Below the pieces are notes generated by a model that worked only from the letters and a program-made list of their open reading frames with translations, searched no databases and had not been told where the DNA came from. Shown piece by piece: positions 24,832 through 32,887 of a stretch of 33,300 bases of DNA (positions are counted from its first letter, which is position 1; every line of letters starts with the position of its first letter). The stretch covers positions 1 to 33,300 of the forward strand of contig JAOFOL010000022.1 in the NCBI GenBank assembly GCA_028042835.1, written 5' to 3'. A program made the translations under genes and the position numbers. This DNA is from Opitutales bacterium. GTDB taxonomy: Bacteria > Verrucomicrobiota > Verrucomicrobiia > Opitutales > Seribacteraceae.

Positions 24832-26027
24832 ATGAAAATATAAAATTTGCAGTTTCGCACCCGACCGGAAACACTTTTGTACGAGCACTTTTGCAGGAGT
24901 TACAGAAAAATGGAAATTTAAGTAATTATTTTACAACGATTGGATTTGGTAACGGATTTAAAATGTGTTCAAATTACCTGATAAGAAGATCCTACCCCAT
25001 TCCTGATGACAAGATAACAAGACAGTGGTTAAACGAATGCATAAGACTACTTTTCCCCAGTAAGGAAAAAACAAAACAAAAACTGACTGACAAATCATAT
25101 ATTTGTTTAGATAAAAAAGTTTCCAAGATTATCGCAAATAGAGAGATTAAAATTCTTCATGCTTATGAGGATGTTGCATATCACTCTTTTTCTCGAGCAA
25201 AACAAAATGGAATACATTGTTCATACGAACTCCCCATCGCTTATTGGAAAACTGTGAGGCGGTTACTTTCAGAAGAAGCAGAGAGATACCCTCAGTGGGA
25301 ACCCACTCTTGGAAGTACGCGGGAACCAGAAGAAAAACTTATTAGAAAGGAATCTGAGATAAAATTAGCTGACTGCATAACTTGCCCGAGTAAATTTGTT
25401 TTAGATTCAATACCAATTGAGATAAGACAAAATAAAAAGTGCATTATTGCTCCATTTGGAAGCCCAAATTGTGAACAGATTAATTTCCAAATCAGTAAAA
25501 ACAGTATTAAAACTTTTAAACTTTTATTTGTTGGGTCGATGAGCCAAAGAAAAGGACTTGCAGATCTTTTTATGGCAATGAAACTCCTTTCCAAAGAACC
25601 CGTAAGTCTCTCGATTCTTGGACAACCTTCGATGCCAATGGAATTTTACAAACAAAAATATTCCAATTTCAAATATTTCCCCGCATGCTCCAACAAAATG
25701 GTTCGTGAAATAATGAAAGCTCATGATGCTTTGGTGCTACCATCCATTGTAGAGGGTAGAGCACTTGTCCAGCAGGAAGCTCTTTCATGCGGAATACCGA
25801 TTATTATTACACCTAATACAGGCGGAGAAGATTTAGTGATAAATGGAATAACTGGGCACATCGTGCCTATCCGCTCCCCTGAAAAGATTGCTGAGAAAAT
25901 AATTGCTCTCATCGAAAGCAAAACTCCAAAAGTTGAAGTCGCTGAGAATTGCCAAAAAAAAGCTAAAGCCTATTTATGGGGTGCTTACGCAAAAAAAATC
26001 ATTAACTGCAACTTATATGAAGATTAA
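24828..26027 (+). CDS. GT4 family glycosyltransferase
   Basis: 399 residues, GTG start overlapping the upstream TGA (GTGA). The N-terminus, KFAVSHPTGNTFVRALLQEL, has a His-Pro-x-Gly-Asn loop rather than the usual Gly-Gly. LLFVGSMSQRKGLADLF starts the donor domain, and EGRALVQQEALSCGIPIIIT is the E-x-x-x-x-x-x-E donor-site motif, followed by TGGEDLV. This places it in the GT4 group found in exopolysaccharide loci. The closest functional guess is an alpha-transferase late in repeat-unit assembly. It precedes the Wzy-like polymerase. Confidence 0.9.
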   Translation: MNENIKFAVSHPTGNTFVRALLQELQKNGNLSNYFTTIGFGNGFKMCSNYLIRRSYPIPDDKITRQWLNECIRLLFPSKEKTKQKLTDKSYICLDKKVSKIIANREIKILHAYEDVAYHSFSRAKQNGIHCSYELPIAYWKTVRRLLSEEAERYPQWEPTLGSTREPEEKLIRKESEIKLADCITCPSKFVLDSIPIEIRQNKKCIIAPFGSPNCEQINFQISKNSIKTFKLLFVGSMSQRKGLADLFMAMKLLSKEPVSLSILGQPSMPMEFYKQKYSNFKYFPACSNKMVREIMKAHDALVLPSIVEGRALVQQEALSCGIPIIITPNTGGEDLVINGITGHIVPIRSPEKIAEKIIALIESKTPKVEVAENCQKKAKAYLWGAYAKKIINCNLYED

Positions 26028-26051
26028 AGTGCTTGAGACTTCAATTTGCCG

Positions 26052-27386
26052 ATGACTGCCATAAATGCTATTTCGATGAATTTTGAAGTGGATAATAAAA
26101 GATATGCTCCCAAGCTTAATGAAGATTATGAAATAATAAAAAAACTAATTTGGATATACTTTATTCTACTTCTTACAGAAGGAGCTTTGCGCAAATGGTT
26201 TTTGCCCGGTCTATCTCAAGCATTATTAATTATAAGAGACCCTCTCGTTATATGGATTTATTTTCTAGCTTTTCAGCAAAACATATTCCCTTCTGAAAAT
26301 AAATACATAAGTTTACTTACAAAAACAACCATTGTTGCATGTTTCACATCCATTATAATCAACCAAACTCACCCGTTCATAATTTTATACGGCATTCATA
26401 CAAACTATTTACACATTCCACTGGCATTCATAATGGGTCGAATCCTGACAAGAACTGATGTTTTAAATTTCGGAAAAGCATTTTTACTAGGCGGATTTTT
26501 TATGACTTGGCTGGTCGCTGAGCAGTTTCAAGCAGAAAGAGATGGAATACTTAATGTAGCAGCTGGTGGCCATGGATTTCAACTCGAAACATCAGGTGGT
26601 AAACTGAGAGCATCCGGGACTTTTTCTTTTGTAAGTGGTATTGTATACTATTATTGCTTTGCAGTATCCTTTGTGATTTACGGATTTATTACAAAAGGTG
26701 CATTACCTCGTTGGATGGTTTATCTCGGCGCAGGAGCAACTTTGCTTGCAATGGTGACTGCAGGAAGTAGATCTGTAATCGCTGAGTGTCTGCAAGTTGT
26801 AGCTTGTTTTGGATTTTTAGCATACATAAAGCCAAATGAATTTGGTAAAATAGCATTTTCACTTTTGGGTTTTATTTTAGTAGGATCTATTCTCTACTCA
26901 CAAATAGATTTGTTTGAAGAGGGTATAAAATTTTTAGGTTTAAGATTTGAAGAAGCAGCGAATACAGAAGGAAACCCCTTTGAAGCATACTTTATTCGTT
27001 ACTGGCATATTATTAGAGCACCATATGATCTAACATGGGTTAGTTTCTTTGGACTTGAAGGACTTGGAACTGGAACAAGGGCAGGAGTTGCATTAGCTGC
27101 AAAATTAGGAATTTCGACAAAAATCGGTTTCGTTGAAACACCATGGTCACAACCTATCATCGAAAATGGCATACTCATAGGTTGTACATTTTTATTTTGG
27201 CGAATATGGATAACAAAATCCCTCTTTGTTGCTTGCATTCAATCAATAAAAAAAGGAAATTATTTACCCATCTTTCTATTTGGTGCATGTGGTCCTGTTT
27301 TGTTAACAGGGATGTACGGACAACCGACAACATTAGGTTTTGTTGCGTTTGGTACAGGGTTATGTTTAGCATCTACGAAAACATAG
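26052..27386 (+). CDS. Wzy/O-antigen ligase-like polytopic membrane protein
   Basis: 444 residues from ATG 26052; a TTG two codons earlier (26046) is possible. About ten hydrophobic segments begin near residue 38. The segment LTEGALRKWFLPGLSQALL followed by IRDPLV is characteristic of a group of O-antigen polymerase/ligase-like proteins. A large periplasmic loop (about residues 285-350) with several Arg and Glu residues precedes the last segments, as in Wzy and WaaL. It would polymerise repeat units or ligate the glycan to its anchor. It is the only such candidate in the window. Its end marks a 306-bp gap, so a transcription unit may end here. Confidence 0.78.
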   Translation: MTAINAISMNFEVDNKRYAPKLNEDYEIIKKLIWIYFILLLTEGALRKWFLPGLSQALLIIRDPLVIWIYFLAFQQNIFPSENKYISLLTKTTIVACFTSIIINQTHPFIILYGIHTNYLHIPLAFIMGRILTRTDVLNFGKAFLLGGFFMTWLVAEQFQAERDGILNVAAGGHGFQLETSGGKLRASGTFSFVSGIVYYYCFAVSFVIYGFITKGALPRWMVYLGAGATLLAMVTAGSRSVIAECLQVVACFGFLAYIKPNEFGKIAFSLLGFILVGSILYSQIDLFEEGIKFLGLRFEEAANTEGNPFEAYFIRYWHIIRAPYDLTWVSFFGLEGLGTGTRAGVALAAKLGISTKIGFVETPWSQPIIENGILIGCTFLFWRIWITKSLFVACIQSIKKGNYLPIFLFGACGPVLLTGMYGQPTTLGFVAFGTGLCLASTKT

Positions 27387-27692
27387 CATATGTGTTTAGT
27401 TCATAGATTTTTAAAATAATCTTATTTCTGACCTTACAAGTGATTTCTTACAATTTAGAAACCATAACATTTATCTACAATTAGACAGTTTCAATAAAAT
27501 AGGAATACTTAACACTTCATTGAGTCTTGAAATAACTAACTGATTAAAAATTTGAATACTCTAAAATTTAAATATAGTTGTTTAATTATTAAAATAAATT
27601 CACATATTTAAGTAACACTAAAAAAATAATCTGTATGTGTTTCTGCGGGAATTAATTAAAATATTTCATTAAGAAAAAATATATTTCATTTA
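27387..27692. other. AT-rich intergenic gap, no gene seen
   Basis: 306 bp of mainly A/T with stops in every frame; I see no gene remnant, terminal repeats or convincing stem-loop terminator. The sequence TTGAAT, 15 bases, TATAGT near 27550-27580 is only a weak promoter match. It is the longest non-coding stretch in the window and separates the Wzy-like gene from the last three glycan genes, so a new promoter is probably somewhere in it. Confidence 0.6.
27661..27690 (+). repeat. Direct repeat of ATATTTCATT, 20 bp apart, before a GT4 gene
   Basis: Ten identical bases (ATATTTCATT) occur at 27661-27670 and 27681-27690, with start points exactly 20 bp apart, the second copy ending two bases before the ATG at 27693. 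Two helical turns of spacing would suit a dimeric regulator. In such AT-rich sequence chance is also quite possible. Confidence 0.35.
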
Positions 27693-28820
27693 ATGCGAAT
27701 TCTACTTGTTACAAATTACAGAAAAGATAAACAGAAAAGCATGATTCGTTTTGGAAATCTGTTAACAAAAGGATCGTCTAATAATAATCTGAAAATTTCT
27801 GAAGTTTATCCACAATCTATTACAAGGAAATATTTAACCGGTGGTAAACTTAAGAAATGGGCAGGTTACATCGATAAATACATTTTATTTCAAAAAAAAA
27901 TTAAATCTGTTCTTACTAGCGGTGTTCACGATTTGATTCACATTATAGACCATTCAAATTCGGTGTATCTGCCAATTTTTTCTCAAATAACCAAAGCTCC
28001 GAAATTAATTACATGTCATGATCTAATCGCAATACGCACCGCGTTCGGAGAATTCCCCAATGCACCCCAAACATACCGAACGGGCAAGCATCTGCAAAGG
28101 TGGATTTATAAATCGCTCGTTCAGGCAGATTATCATGCCTGTGATTCACTGCAAACCAAGCAGGACCTTAATCGATTGGTCCCTGGCTCAGAATTAAACT
28201 CATCCGTTCTTCACCTTGGTACGGAAACCAATGTCCCAACAGCGGAGCAACAAAAAGAAATAACTGATAATCTAATGTTCTGTCCCGGTAAAACCAATTT
28301 TTTACTGCATGTGGGAAGTTCAGCCTGGTACAAAAATAGAAAGGCGGTCTTTAAGGCCTTTCGGCACTCATGCGAAAAGTTCTCTAGCCTAGATCTCAAG
28401 CTTATACTTGTGGGACCGAAACCCGAGATTGAAGAATTGGATACTGATTTATCCAATTGGTTTCGATCTCATCCGAAATCCCTCATTAACTTGCACAATC
28501 TTTCTGAAAACTCTCTAAGTAAACTTTACAAGTATGCAATGGCACTGGTTTGCCCGTCTTATGTTGAAGGATTTGGTTGGCCTCCCCTTGAAGCCGCGGT
28601 TCATGGTTGCCCTGTTATTACAACGCGTACTGGTGCAATCTCTGATTTATTGGGTGACTACGCCCATTATGTGGACGCAGATGTGCAGGCGACTATCAAC
28701 AAAGCTGTCATACAAACACTGGAATCCCAAGATCCAAAAAAAAGTTCCATCTCTTTACCTAACCATGATGATTGTAGAAATGGTTATTATGATCTGTACA
28801 ATCGGTTGATCAAAATTTGA
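27693..28820 (+). CDS. GT4 family glycosyltransferase (mannosyltransferase-like)
   Basis: 375 residues, ATG start. The second domain has LLHVGSSAWYKNRKAVFKAF, in which the usual R-K-N/G-x-x motif is YKNRK. It also has VCPSYVEGFGWPPLEAAVHG, the classic E-G-F-G-x-P-x-x-E-A donor site, followed by CPVITT. The N-terminal domain includes HIIDHSN and LITCHDLIAI, the acceptor-side His motif of the WbaZ/mannosyltransferase-like GT4 group. The sugar is not certain. The first 150 bases of the gene are AT-rich like the gap before it; the rest is closer to the GC of the right-hand genes. Confidence 0.92.
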   Translation: MRILLVTNYRKDKQKSMIRFGNLLTKGSSNNNLKISEVYPQSITRKYLTGGKLKKWAGYIDKYILFQKKIKSVLTSGVHDLIHIIDHSNSVYLPIFSQITKAPKLITCHDLIAIRTAFGEFPNAPQTYRTGKHLQRWIYKSLVQADYHACDSLQTKQDLNRLVPGSELNSSVLHLGTETNVPTAEQQKEITDNLMFCPGKTNFLLHVGSSAWYKNRKAVFKAFRHSCEKFSSLDLKLILVGPKPEIEELDTDLSNWFRSHPKSLINLHNLSENSLSKLYKYAMALVCPSYVEGFGWPPLEAAVHGCPVITTRTGAISDLLGDYAHYVDADVQATINKAVIQTLESQDPKKSSISLPNHDDCRNGYYDLYNRLIKI

Positions 28821-28840
28821 AATGATCCCAACATTGTCTC

Positions 28841-29680
28841 ATGCTTCTTCTTAACGCACCTCTTCATACCGCAAGAAAAACGAAGCTTTTCCAATTTATG
28901 GTGAAAAGTCGTTGGAATCTCCCAACTCTCTATAATTTAGGCTTCAGTCACAGGGTCGCTCTAAAGCCTCTTACCCATGCGTCCATTAGGTGGAAAAAAA
29001 AACAGTTAGAACCTGGGATTCGTTTTTTGATCAGCTCACTCGCTCAAAAAATGGATGAGAATAACGATGATGGCTGGTTTTTCGATGTGGGGGCAAATGT
29101 CGGGTTGTATGTTTGGGAAGTTAATAAATTGTGCCCAAATCGTAAAATTTTGGCCTTCGAACCAGATCCGGAAAACTTCAAACTTCTTGAAATGACTTTA
29201 AAAGAAGCAAACTTGCAAAATTTAGAACTTTGCCCGGATGCCCTAAGCAATAAAACGGCAGAGGTTTCTTTTTCCCAAGACCCCTTGACTTCAGCAACCG
29301 GTTGCATAACAGGAAAAGATAAGCCTTGGATCGAGCAATACCTTAATGCTTCCACCAATCAAATTTCTGTAAAAACAAGAACCATGGATACAGAAGAGAG
29401 AGATAACAAGTTACCAAGTTTGATTAAAATTGATGTGGAGGGACATGAAGTCGAGGTTTTGGAAGGAGCGGTTAATACCCTCACCAAGAGAAAACCGCTC
29501 CTTATTATTGAATCCTTTCCCCCCAAGCAGGAGAGGGTTATTTCTATTCTTAAAGAGCACGGATACGAATTAAGGGACGCCGATCGGTATGGTTTGATTC
29601 ATTCAAAGACCAACAATTTGTTTGCTTGGCATCCTCAAGGTCCTCTTAAAGAAACGATCATTCAAAAAATTCTCCGTTAA
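28841..29680 (+). CDS. FkbM family methyltransferase
   Basis: 279 residues. WFFDVGANVGLYVWEV (about 79-94) is the SAM-binding loop, ILAFEPDPENFKLLE closes the cofactor pocket, and LIKIDVEGHEVEVLEGA is the FkbM motif with its Asp and His-Glu. A methyl transfer to a hydroxyl of the glycan is the likely role. The basic N-terminus (HTARKTKLF...) may dock at the membrane. ATG start 20 bp after the GT4 gene; the stop overlaps the ATG of the next gene by one base (TAATG). It is only distantly like the FkbM protein at 9564. Confidence 0.92.
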   Translation: MLLLNAPLHTARKTKLFQFMVKSRWNLPTLYNLGFSHRVALKPLTHASIRWKKKQLEPGIRFLISSLAQKMDENNDDGWFFDVGANVGLYVWEVNKLCPNRKILAFEPDPENFKLLEMTLKEANLQNLELCPDALSNKTAEVSFSQDPLTSATGCITGKDKPWIEQYLNASTNQISVKTRTMDTEERDNKLPSLIKIDVEGHEVEVLEGAVNTLTKRKPLLIIESFPPKQERVISILKEHGYELRDADRYGLIHSKTNNLFAWHPQGPLKETIIQKILR

Positions 29681-30546
29681 TGACAAAGGACAAAAAAGTT
29701 CCGATAAGCTTACTTGTTCCCTGCAAGAACGAAGAAGGAAATTTAGAAAAATGCCTAAAATCGGTGCCATGGGTTATGGAAGTCTTCGTGGTTGATTCGA
29801 ACAGTATCGATCAAACTTCTGCAATTGCAGGTATGCACGGGGCAAAAGTAGTACAATTCGAATACAAGGGAGGATGGCCAAAGAAAAAAAACTGGGCATT
29901 AGAAAACCTGCCTTTCTCCAATGAATGGGTATTAATTTTAGATGCGGACGAATGCCTTCCCCCTGAAGCAGAAGAAGAAATTCGAAGTATCGTTACCAAC
30001 CCTGCAGATAAACCTGTGGGTTACTGGATAAATCGACGATATTTTTTCTTGGGTAAGCCTTTAAAGCATGCATATTTCCCAAATTGGAATCTAAGATTAT
30101 TTAAACACAAACTTGGTCGATACGAAAAAATAACCGACCTTAACACAGCTAGTGGAGACAATGAGATTCATGAGCATGTAGTTGTCGACGGTCCTACTGG
30201 GAAGCTTTCATCAATTATGGATCATCATGCCTTTCCAACCATTGACAGTTTTATGGAGAAACATAATCGATACTCCAACTGGGAAGCCGTTGTTGAAAGT
30301 ACCGCCCAAGATGTTGAATCTGCCTTGCAGCATAATTCAGTGAAAGGGAAGCGGAAGTTACGAAGGATTTTCAGGAGACTCCCCTTCCGCCCGACACTGC
30401 GTTTCCTATATGTTTACCTTTGGCAGGGAGGGATTCTTGATGGATGGCCTGGGTATGTTTTTGCTAGGCTACATGGACAGTATGAATTTTTATCGCAATC
30501 TAAAGCTAAGGCTCTCCTGCGATCTAGAAAAATATTTAAAAATTAA
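29680..30546 (+). CDS. GT2 glycosyltransferase, WaaE/KdtX-like
   Basis: 288 residues. ISLLVPCKNEEGNLEKCL is the GT2 N-terminus with an E-E pair, followed by VFVVDSNSIDQT (usually D-S-x-S-x-D-x-T) and VLILDADECLPPE, the DxD-E metal site. The later part, GYWINRRYFFLGK and YFPNWNLRLF, is typical of the LPS core glucosyltransferase WaaE group. The enzyme would add a beta-linked sugar to an LPS core or lipid-linked acceptor. It is the last gene of the glycan run. Its TAA (30544-30546) lies within TTAA, the same four bases that hold the stop of the convergent gluQ gene. Confidence 0.92.
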   Translation: MTKDKKVPISLLVPCKNEEGNLEKCLKSVPWVMEVFVVDSNSIDQTSAIAGMHGAKVVQFEYKGGWPKKKNWALENLPFSNEWVLILDADECLPPEAEEEIRSIVTNPADKPVGYWINRRYFFLGKPLKHAYFPNWNLRLFKHKLGRYEKITDLNTASGDNEIHEHVVVDGPTGKLSSIMDHHAFPTIDSFMEKHNRYSNWEAVVESTAQDVESALQHNSVKGKRKLRRIFRRLPFRPTLRFLYVYLWQGGILDGWPGYVFARLHGQYEFLSQSKAKALLRSRKIFKN

Positions 30547-31325
30547 ACTGTCTTAGAAAGCTTTAGTCCATTGGAGGCGAGTAGTAATTCACCGTGAAAA
30601 AATTCAGGTCGAGGCCAGTTTAACGAATCAAAAAGTAGGCATTGCCTAGAACTAGAAATTAATAAGTCTTCACCTCGTACAATTTCTGTTATTTTCATTA
30701 AATGATCGTCCACAACTGTGGCGAGTTCGTAAGCTGCGACACCATCTTTTCGCCAAACTAAAAAGTCTGAAAAGTCCGATCCTACTTCCAGAATCACTTC
30801 CCCCAATCGTCCATCTACAATTTTAACTTCATCTCCCCAATTAGTTGCAAACCTCCAATTTGTATTTCCAGGAAATTGCTCTCCTTCCCGCTCATTTTTT
30901 TGAGTACTTAATTCTTTAGGGAATAAATATTCATCTCCTAATCGGCTTTTAATTCCCGCCGATTTAATTTCACTTCTTGACCGCTCACAAGGGTAAATCA
31001 TACCCTTTTCTTTTAGTTTAAGTAGTGCATCCATGTATAAATTACTGCGGTAGCTCTGCTCATACGGACCATAGTCACCACCAATTAATGGACCTTCATC
31101 CCATGATAGACCTTCTCTTTTTAGATCACGATAACAAGCATCGACAAACTTCTTTTTACACCTTGAAGGATCAAGATCGTCCAGTCTGAGAGCTATTATT
31201 CCATTAACCTGACGTGCCCGTTCTACTGCTTTATGGAAGGTCTTCATATTTCCTTCATGCAAGTAACCTGAGGGAGTCGGAGCTAATCTTCCTCTGTACT
31301 GATTTTGTGCTTTCTCCTCGCCCAT
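30543..31325 (-). CDS. gluQ: Glutamyl-Q tRNA(Asp) synthetase, short C-terminus
   Basis: 260 residues. GRLAPTPSGYLHEGN (about 12-26) holds the HIGH-like class I signature, ALRLDDLDPSR gives the glutamate-binding Asp and Arg, and the protein ends NGLKLSKTV, a KMSKS-like motif just before the stop. In E. coli GluQ the chain continues some 40-50 residues after this motif, so the tail is missing here. The zinc site is also reduced: YPCERSR has one Cys where E. coli has C-x-C. The enzyme attaches glutamate to queuosine at position 34 of tRNA-Asp, a cytoplasmic tRNA modification. No neighbour is related. ATG start; it is divergent from the helicase gene across 70 bp. Confidence 0.9.
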   Translation of the reverse strand: MGEEKAQNQYRGRLAPTPSGYLHEGNMKTFHKAVERARQVNGIIALRLDDLDPSRCKKKFVDACYRDLKREGLSWDEGPLIGGDYGPYEQSYRSNLYMDALLKLKEKGMIYPCERSRSEIKSAGIKSRLGDEYLFPKELSTQKNEREGEQFPGNTNWRFATNWGDEVKIVDGRLGEVILEVGSDFSDFLVWRKDGVAAYELATVVDDHLMKITEIVRGEDLLISSSRQCLLFDSLNWPRPEFFHGELLLASNGLKLSKTV

Positions 31326-31353
31326 TGTTCGAAAGTAAGATTTAGCTTATGTT
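31325..31353 (+). promoter_or_regulatory. Weak candidate promoter for the DEAD-box gene
   Basis: TTGTTC (31325-31330) and TATGTT (31348-31353) are separated by 17 bp. Both boxes match a sigma-70 consensus only partly, but the position suits a transcript beginning near 31360, just before the hairpin at 31363. The first base of the -35 box lies in the start codon of the divergent gluQ gene. Confidence 0.25.
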
Positions 31354-31362
31354 GACTACGAC

Positions 31363-31380
31363 GAGAAGACTAATCTTCTC
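31363..31380. promoter_or_regulatory. Perfect 7-bp inverted repeat in the gluQ/helicase divergent region
   Basis: GAGAAGA-CTAA-TCTTCTC is a perfect 7-bp stem with a 4-base loop, ending 15 bases before the ATG of the helicase gene and lying 38 bp from the gluQ start. It could be an RNA hairpin in the helicase 5' leader or a DNA operator read from both sides. It is not a terminator: no T run follows on the + strand, and on the - strand it is followed by GTCGTAG. Confidence 0.5.
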
Positions 31381-31395
31381 AAAACAAAATTTAGA

Positions 31396-32613
31396 ATGAA
31401 TTTCAAAGAATTGGGCCTATGTCCACCACTACTAGAAGCAATCGAGGGGATGGGTTATGAAGTACCCACACCGATTCAAGAAATGTCTATCCCTCCTATA
31501 CTAGAAGGCAGGGATCTCGTTGGGTCAGCCCAAACCGGAACAGGAAAAACAGCTGCTTTTGCTCTCCCTAGCCTTGATCGCCTCAGGAAGCACGGGGAAT
31601 GCCGCGCACTAGCTTTAGCTCCTACTCGTGAACTAGCCATCCAAATTGAAGAAAACTTCTGTAAATATGGAAAGGGTTTAGATCTGCGGATGGCTCTTTT
31701 ATATGGAGGGGTAAAATACGGAAAACAGTTGGAACAACTGGGTAACGAACCTGATATCATCGTTGCTACACCTGGACGACTTCTTGATCATTTAAGCCAA
31801 GGAAATCTAAACCTTCGGAAAATTGAAATTCTCATCCTTGACGAAGTCGACCGTATGCTCGACATGGGTTTCATTGAGGATGTTACCAAAATTATTCAAA
31901 AAACCCCAAAATCGAGGCAAACTCTATTTTTCTCGGCCACTATTCCTGACTCAGTACGAAGACTTTCAGAATGGGCACTCAAAAATCCGGCAGAAGCTAA
32001 GATCGATATCAAGATTTCGGCTGCTGATACCGTCAGTCATGCACTTTATCCCGTACCAGCTATTCAAAAATTCGATCTTTTAATTGCCCTACTCAAAAAG
32101 ATCAAATTCGAAAATCTAATCATTTTCTTTCAAACAAGAAGAGGGACAGACAAGATTAGCAAGTGGTTAACCGAGCATGGAGAAACGGTGAGGGTTCTTC
32201 ACTCTGACCTTAAACAAAGAGATCGATCCAGTGCATTGGAAGAATTCAAGCATGGGAAAGTGAAGATATTGTGTGCTACAGATGTTGCTTCCAGAGGTTT
32301 GGATATTACCAATGTCACCCATGTTATAAATTACGATGTTCCACAACATTCAGAGGATTATGTACATCGCATAGGGAGAACTGGGCGAGCCAGAACGGAA
32401 GGAGAAGCTTTTACCTTATGCAAACCTGAAGAGTTGTCCATGGTTGACTCCATTGAAAAACTTTTGGGTAACCCTCTTCCACGAAAATTTGTAGATGACT
32501 TTGGATATCGTGAGGAGCGTTCTAGCTTGGCTCCGCCTGCACCTCAAGTTTCAAAGAAAAGAAATCGAGGGTTCGGCAAACAAGTCTCTTTCGGTGGTCG
32601 AAGAAAGAGATAA
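31396..32613 (+). CDS. DEAD-box ATP-dependent RNA helicase (RhlE-like)
   Basis: 405 residues. Motifs in order: Q motif PTPIQ (24-28), Walker A AQTGTGKT (45-52), PTREL (76-80), ATPGR (124-128), the motif II box as DEVD (149-152) rather than DEAD, SAT (180-182), then HSDLKQRDR, ATDVASRGLD and HRIGRTGRA in the second domain. The short basic tail (KKRNRGFGK and GGRRKR) may bind RNA. RhlE-type helicases remodel structured RNA in ribosome assembly, RNA decay and cold adaptation. It has no functional link to the glycan genes and looks like core genome. The ATG follows an AT-rich leader without a clear Shine-Dalgarno. Confidence 0.95.
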   Translation: MNFKELGLCPPLLEAIEGMGYEVPTPIQEMSIPPILEGRDLVGSAQTGTGKTAAFALPSLDRLRKHGECRALALAPTRELAIQIEENFCKYGKGLDLRMALLYGGVKYGKQLEQLGNEPDIIVATPGRLLDHLSQGNLNLRKIEILILDEVDRMLDMGFIEDVTKIIQKTPKSRQTLFFSATIPDSVRRLSEWALKNPAEAKIDIKISAADTVSHALYPVPAIQKFDLLIALLKKIKFENLIIFFQTRRGTDKISKWLTEHGETVRVLHSDLKQRDRSSALEEFKHGKVKILCATDVASRGLDITNVTHVINYDVPQHSEDYVHRIGRTGRARTEGEAFTLCKPEELSMVDSIEKLLGNPLPRKFVDDFGYREERSSLAPPAPQVSKKRNRGFGKQVSFGGRRKR

Positions 32614-32671
32614 GGTTACTTTTTCGCTTTCAAATGAGCGAGTCTACCTTGATCTAAAAAACAATATCTAA

Positions 32672-32839
32672 CTACTCAGCAGTTTCGAGCGAACTAGGTA
32701 CAATATCATGTGTAGTCGTAGTTCTGACTCTCTCTACTTTGGTAGGCATATCAAGTATAGTCCTAACCGGAATCGTAATCACTTGAGTACAGGAAGTAAA
32801 AAAACTTGCTAAACATAAGATGATTAGAAACTTGCACAT
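32672..32839 (-). CDS. Small putative lipoprotein (55 aa)
   Basis: A short reading frame within the gap between the helicase and DUF445 genes. It begins MCKFLIILCLASFFTSC, a compact signal peptide: one Lys, a hydrophobic core, and a lipobox-like FTSC with Cys17 as the likely lipidated residue. The rest, about 38 residues, is polar with two short Thr- and Arg-rich stretches, followed by a TAG stop. An in-frame TAA lies just upstream of the ATG, and AAAGAAAAG precedes the start as a weak purine-rich ribosome-binding region. It resembles small entericidin-like or orphan lipoproteins, but I recognise no family. It is convergent with the helicase gene and divergent from the DUF445 gene. Confidence 0.55.
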   Translation of the reverse strand: MCKFLIILCLASFFTSCTQVITIPVRTILDMPTKVERVRTTTTHDIVPSSLETAE

Positions 32840-32887
32840 CTTTTCTTTAGATACTAAATCGAAGATCTTAGCAACAAACTTTTACCC

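Noticed and set aside
30543-31395. tRNA gene or attachment site at the edge of the polysaccharide locus
   Set aside because: I looked for a tRNA-like cloverleaf and for repeated edge sequences near gluQ and saw neither; no integrase gene is present.
32614-32660. Possible terminator after the helicase gene
   Set aside because: The inverted pair CGCT/AGCG has only a 4-bp stem with an 8-base loop and no T run follows it.
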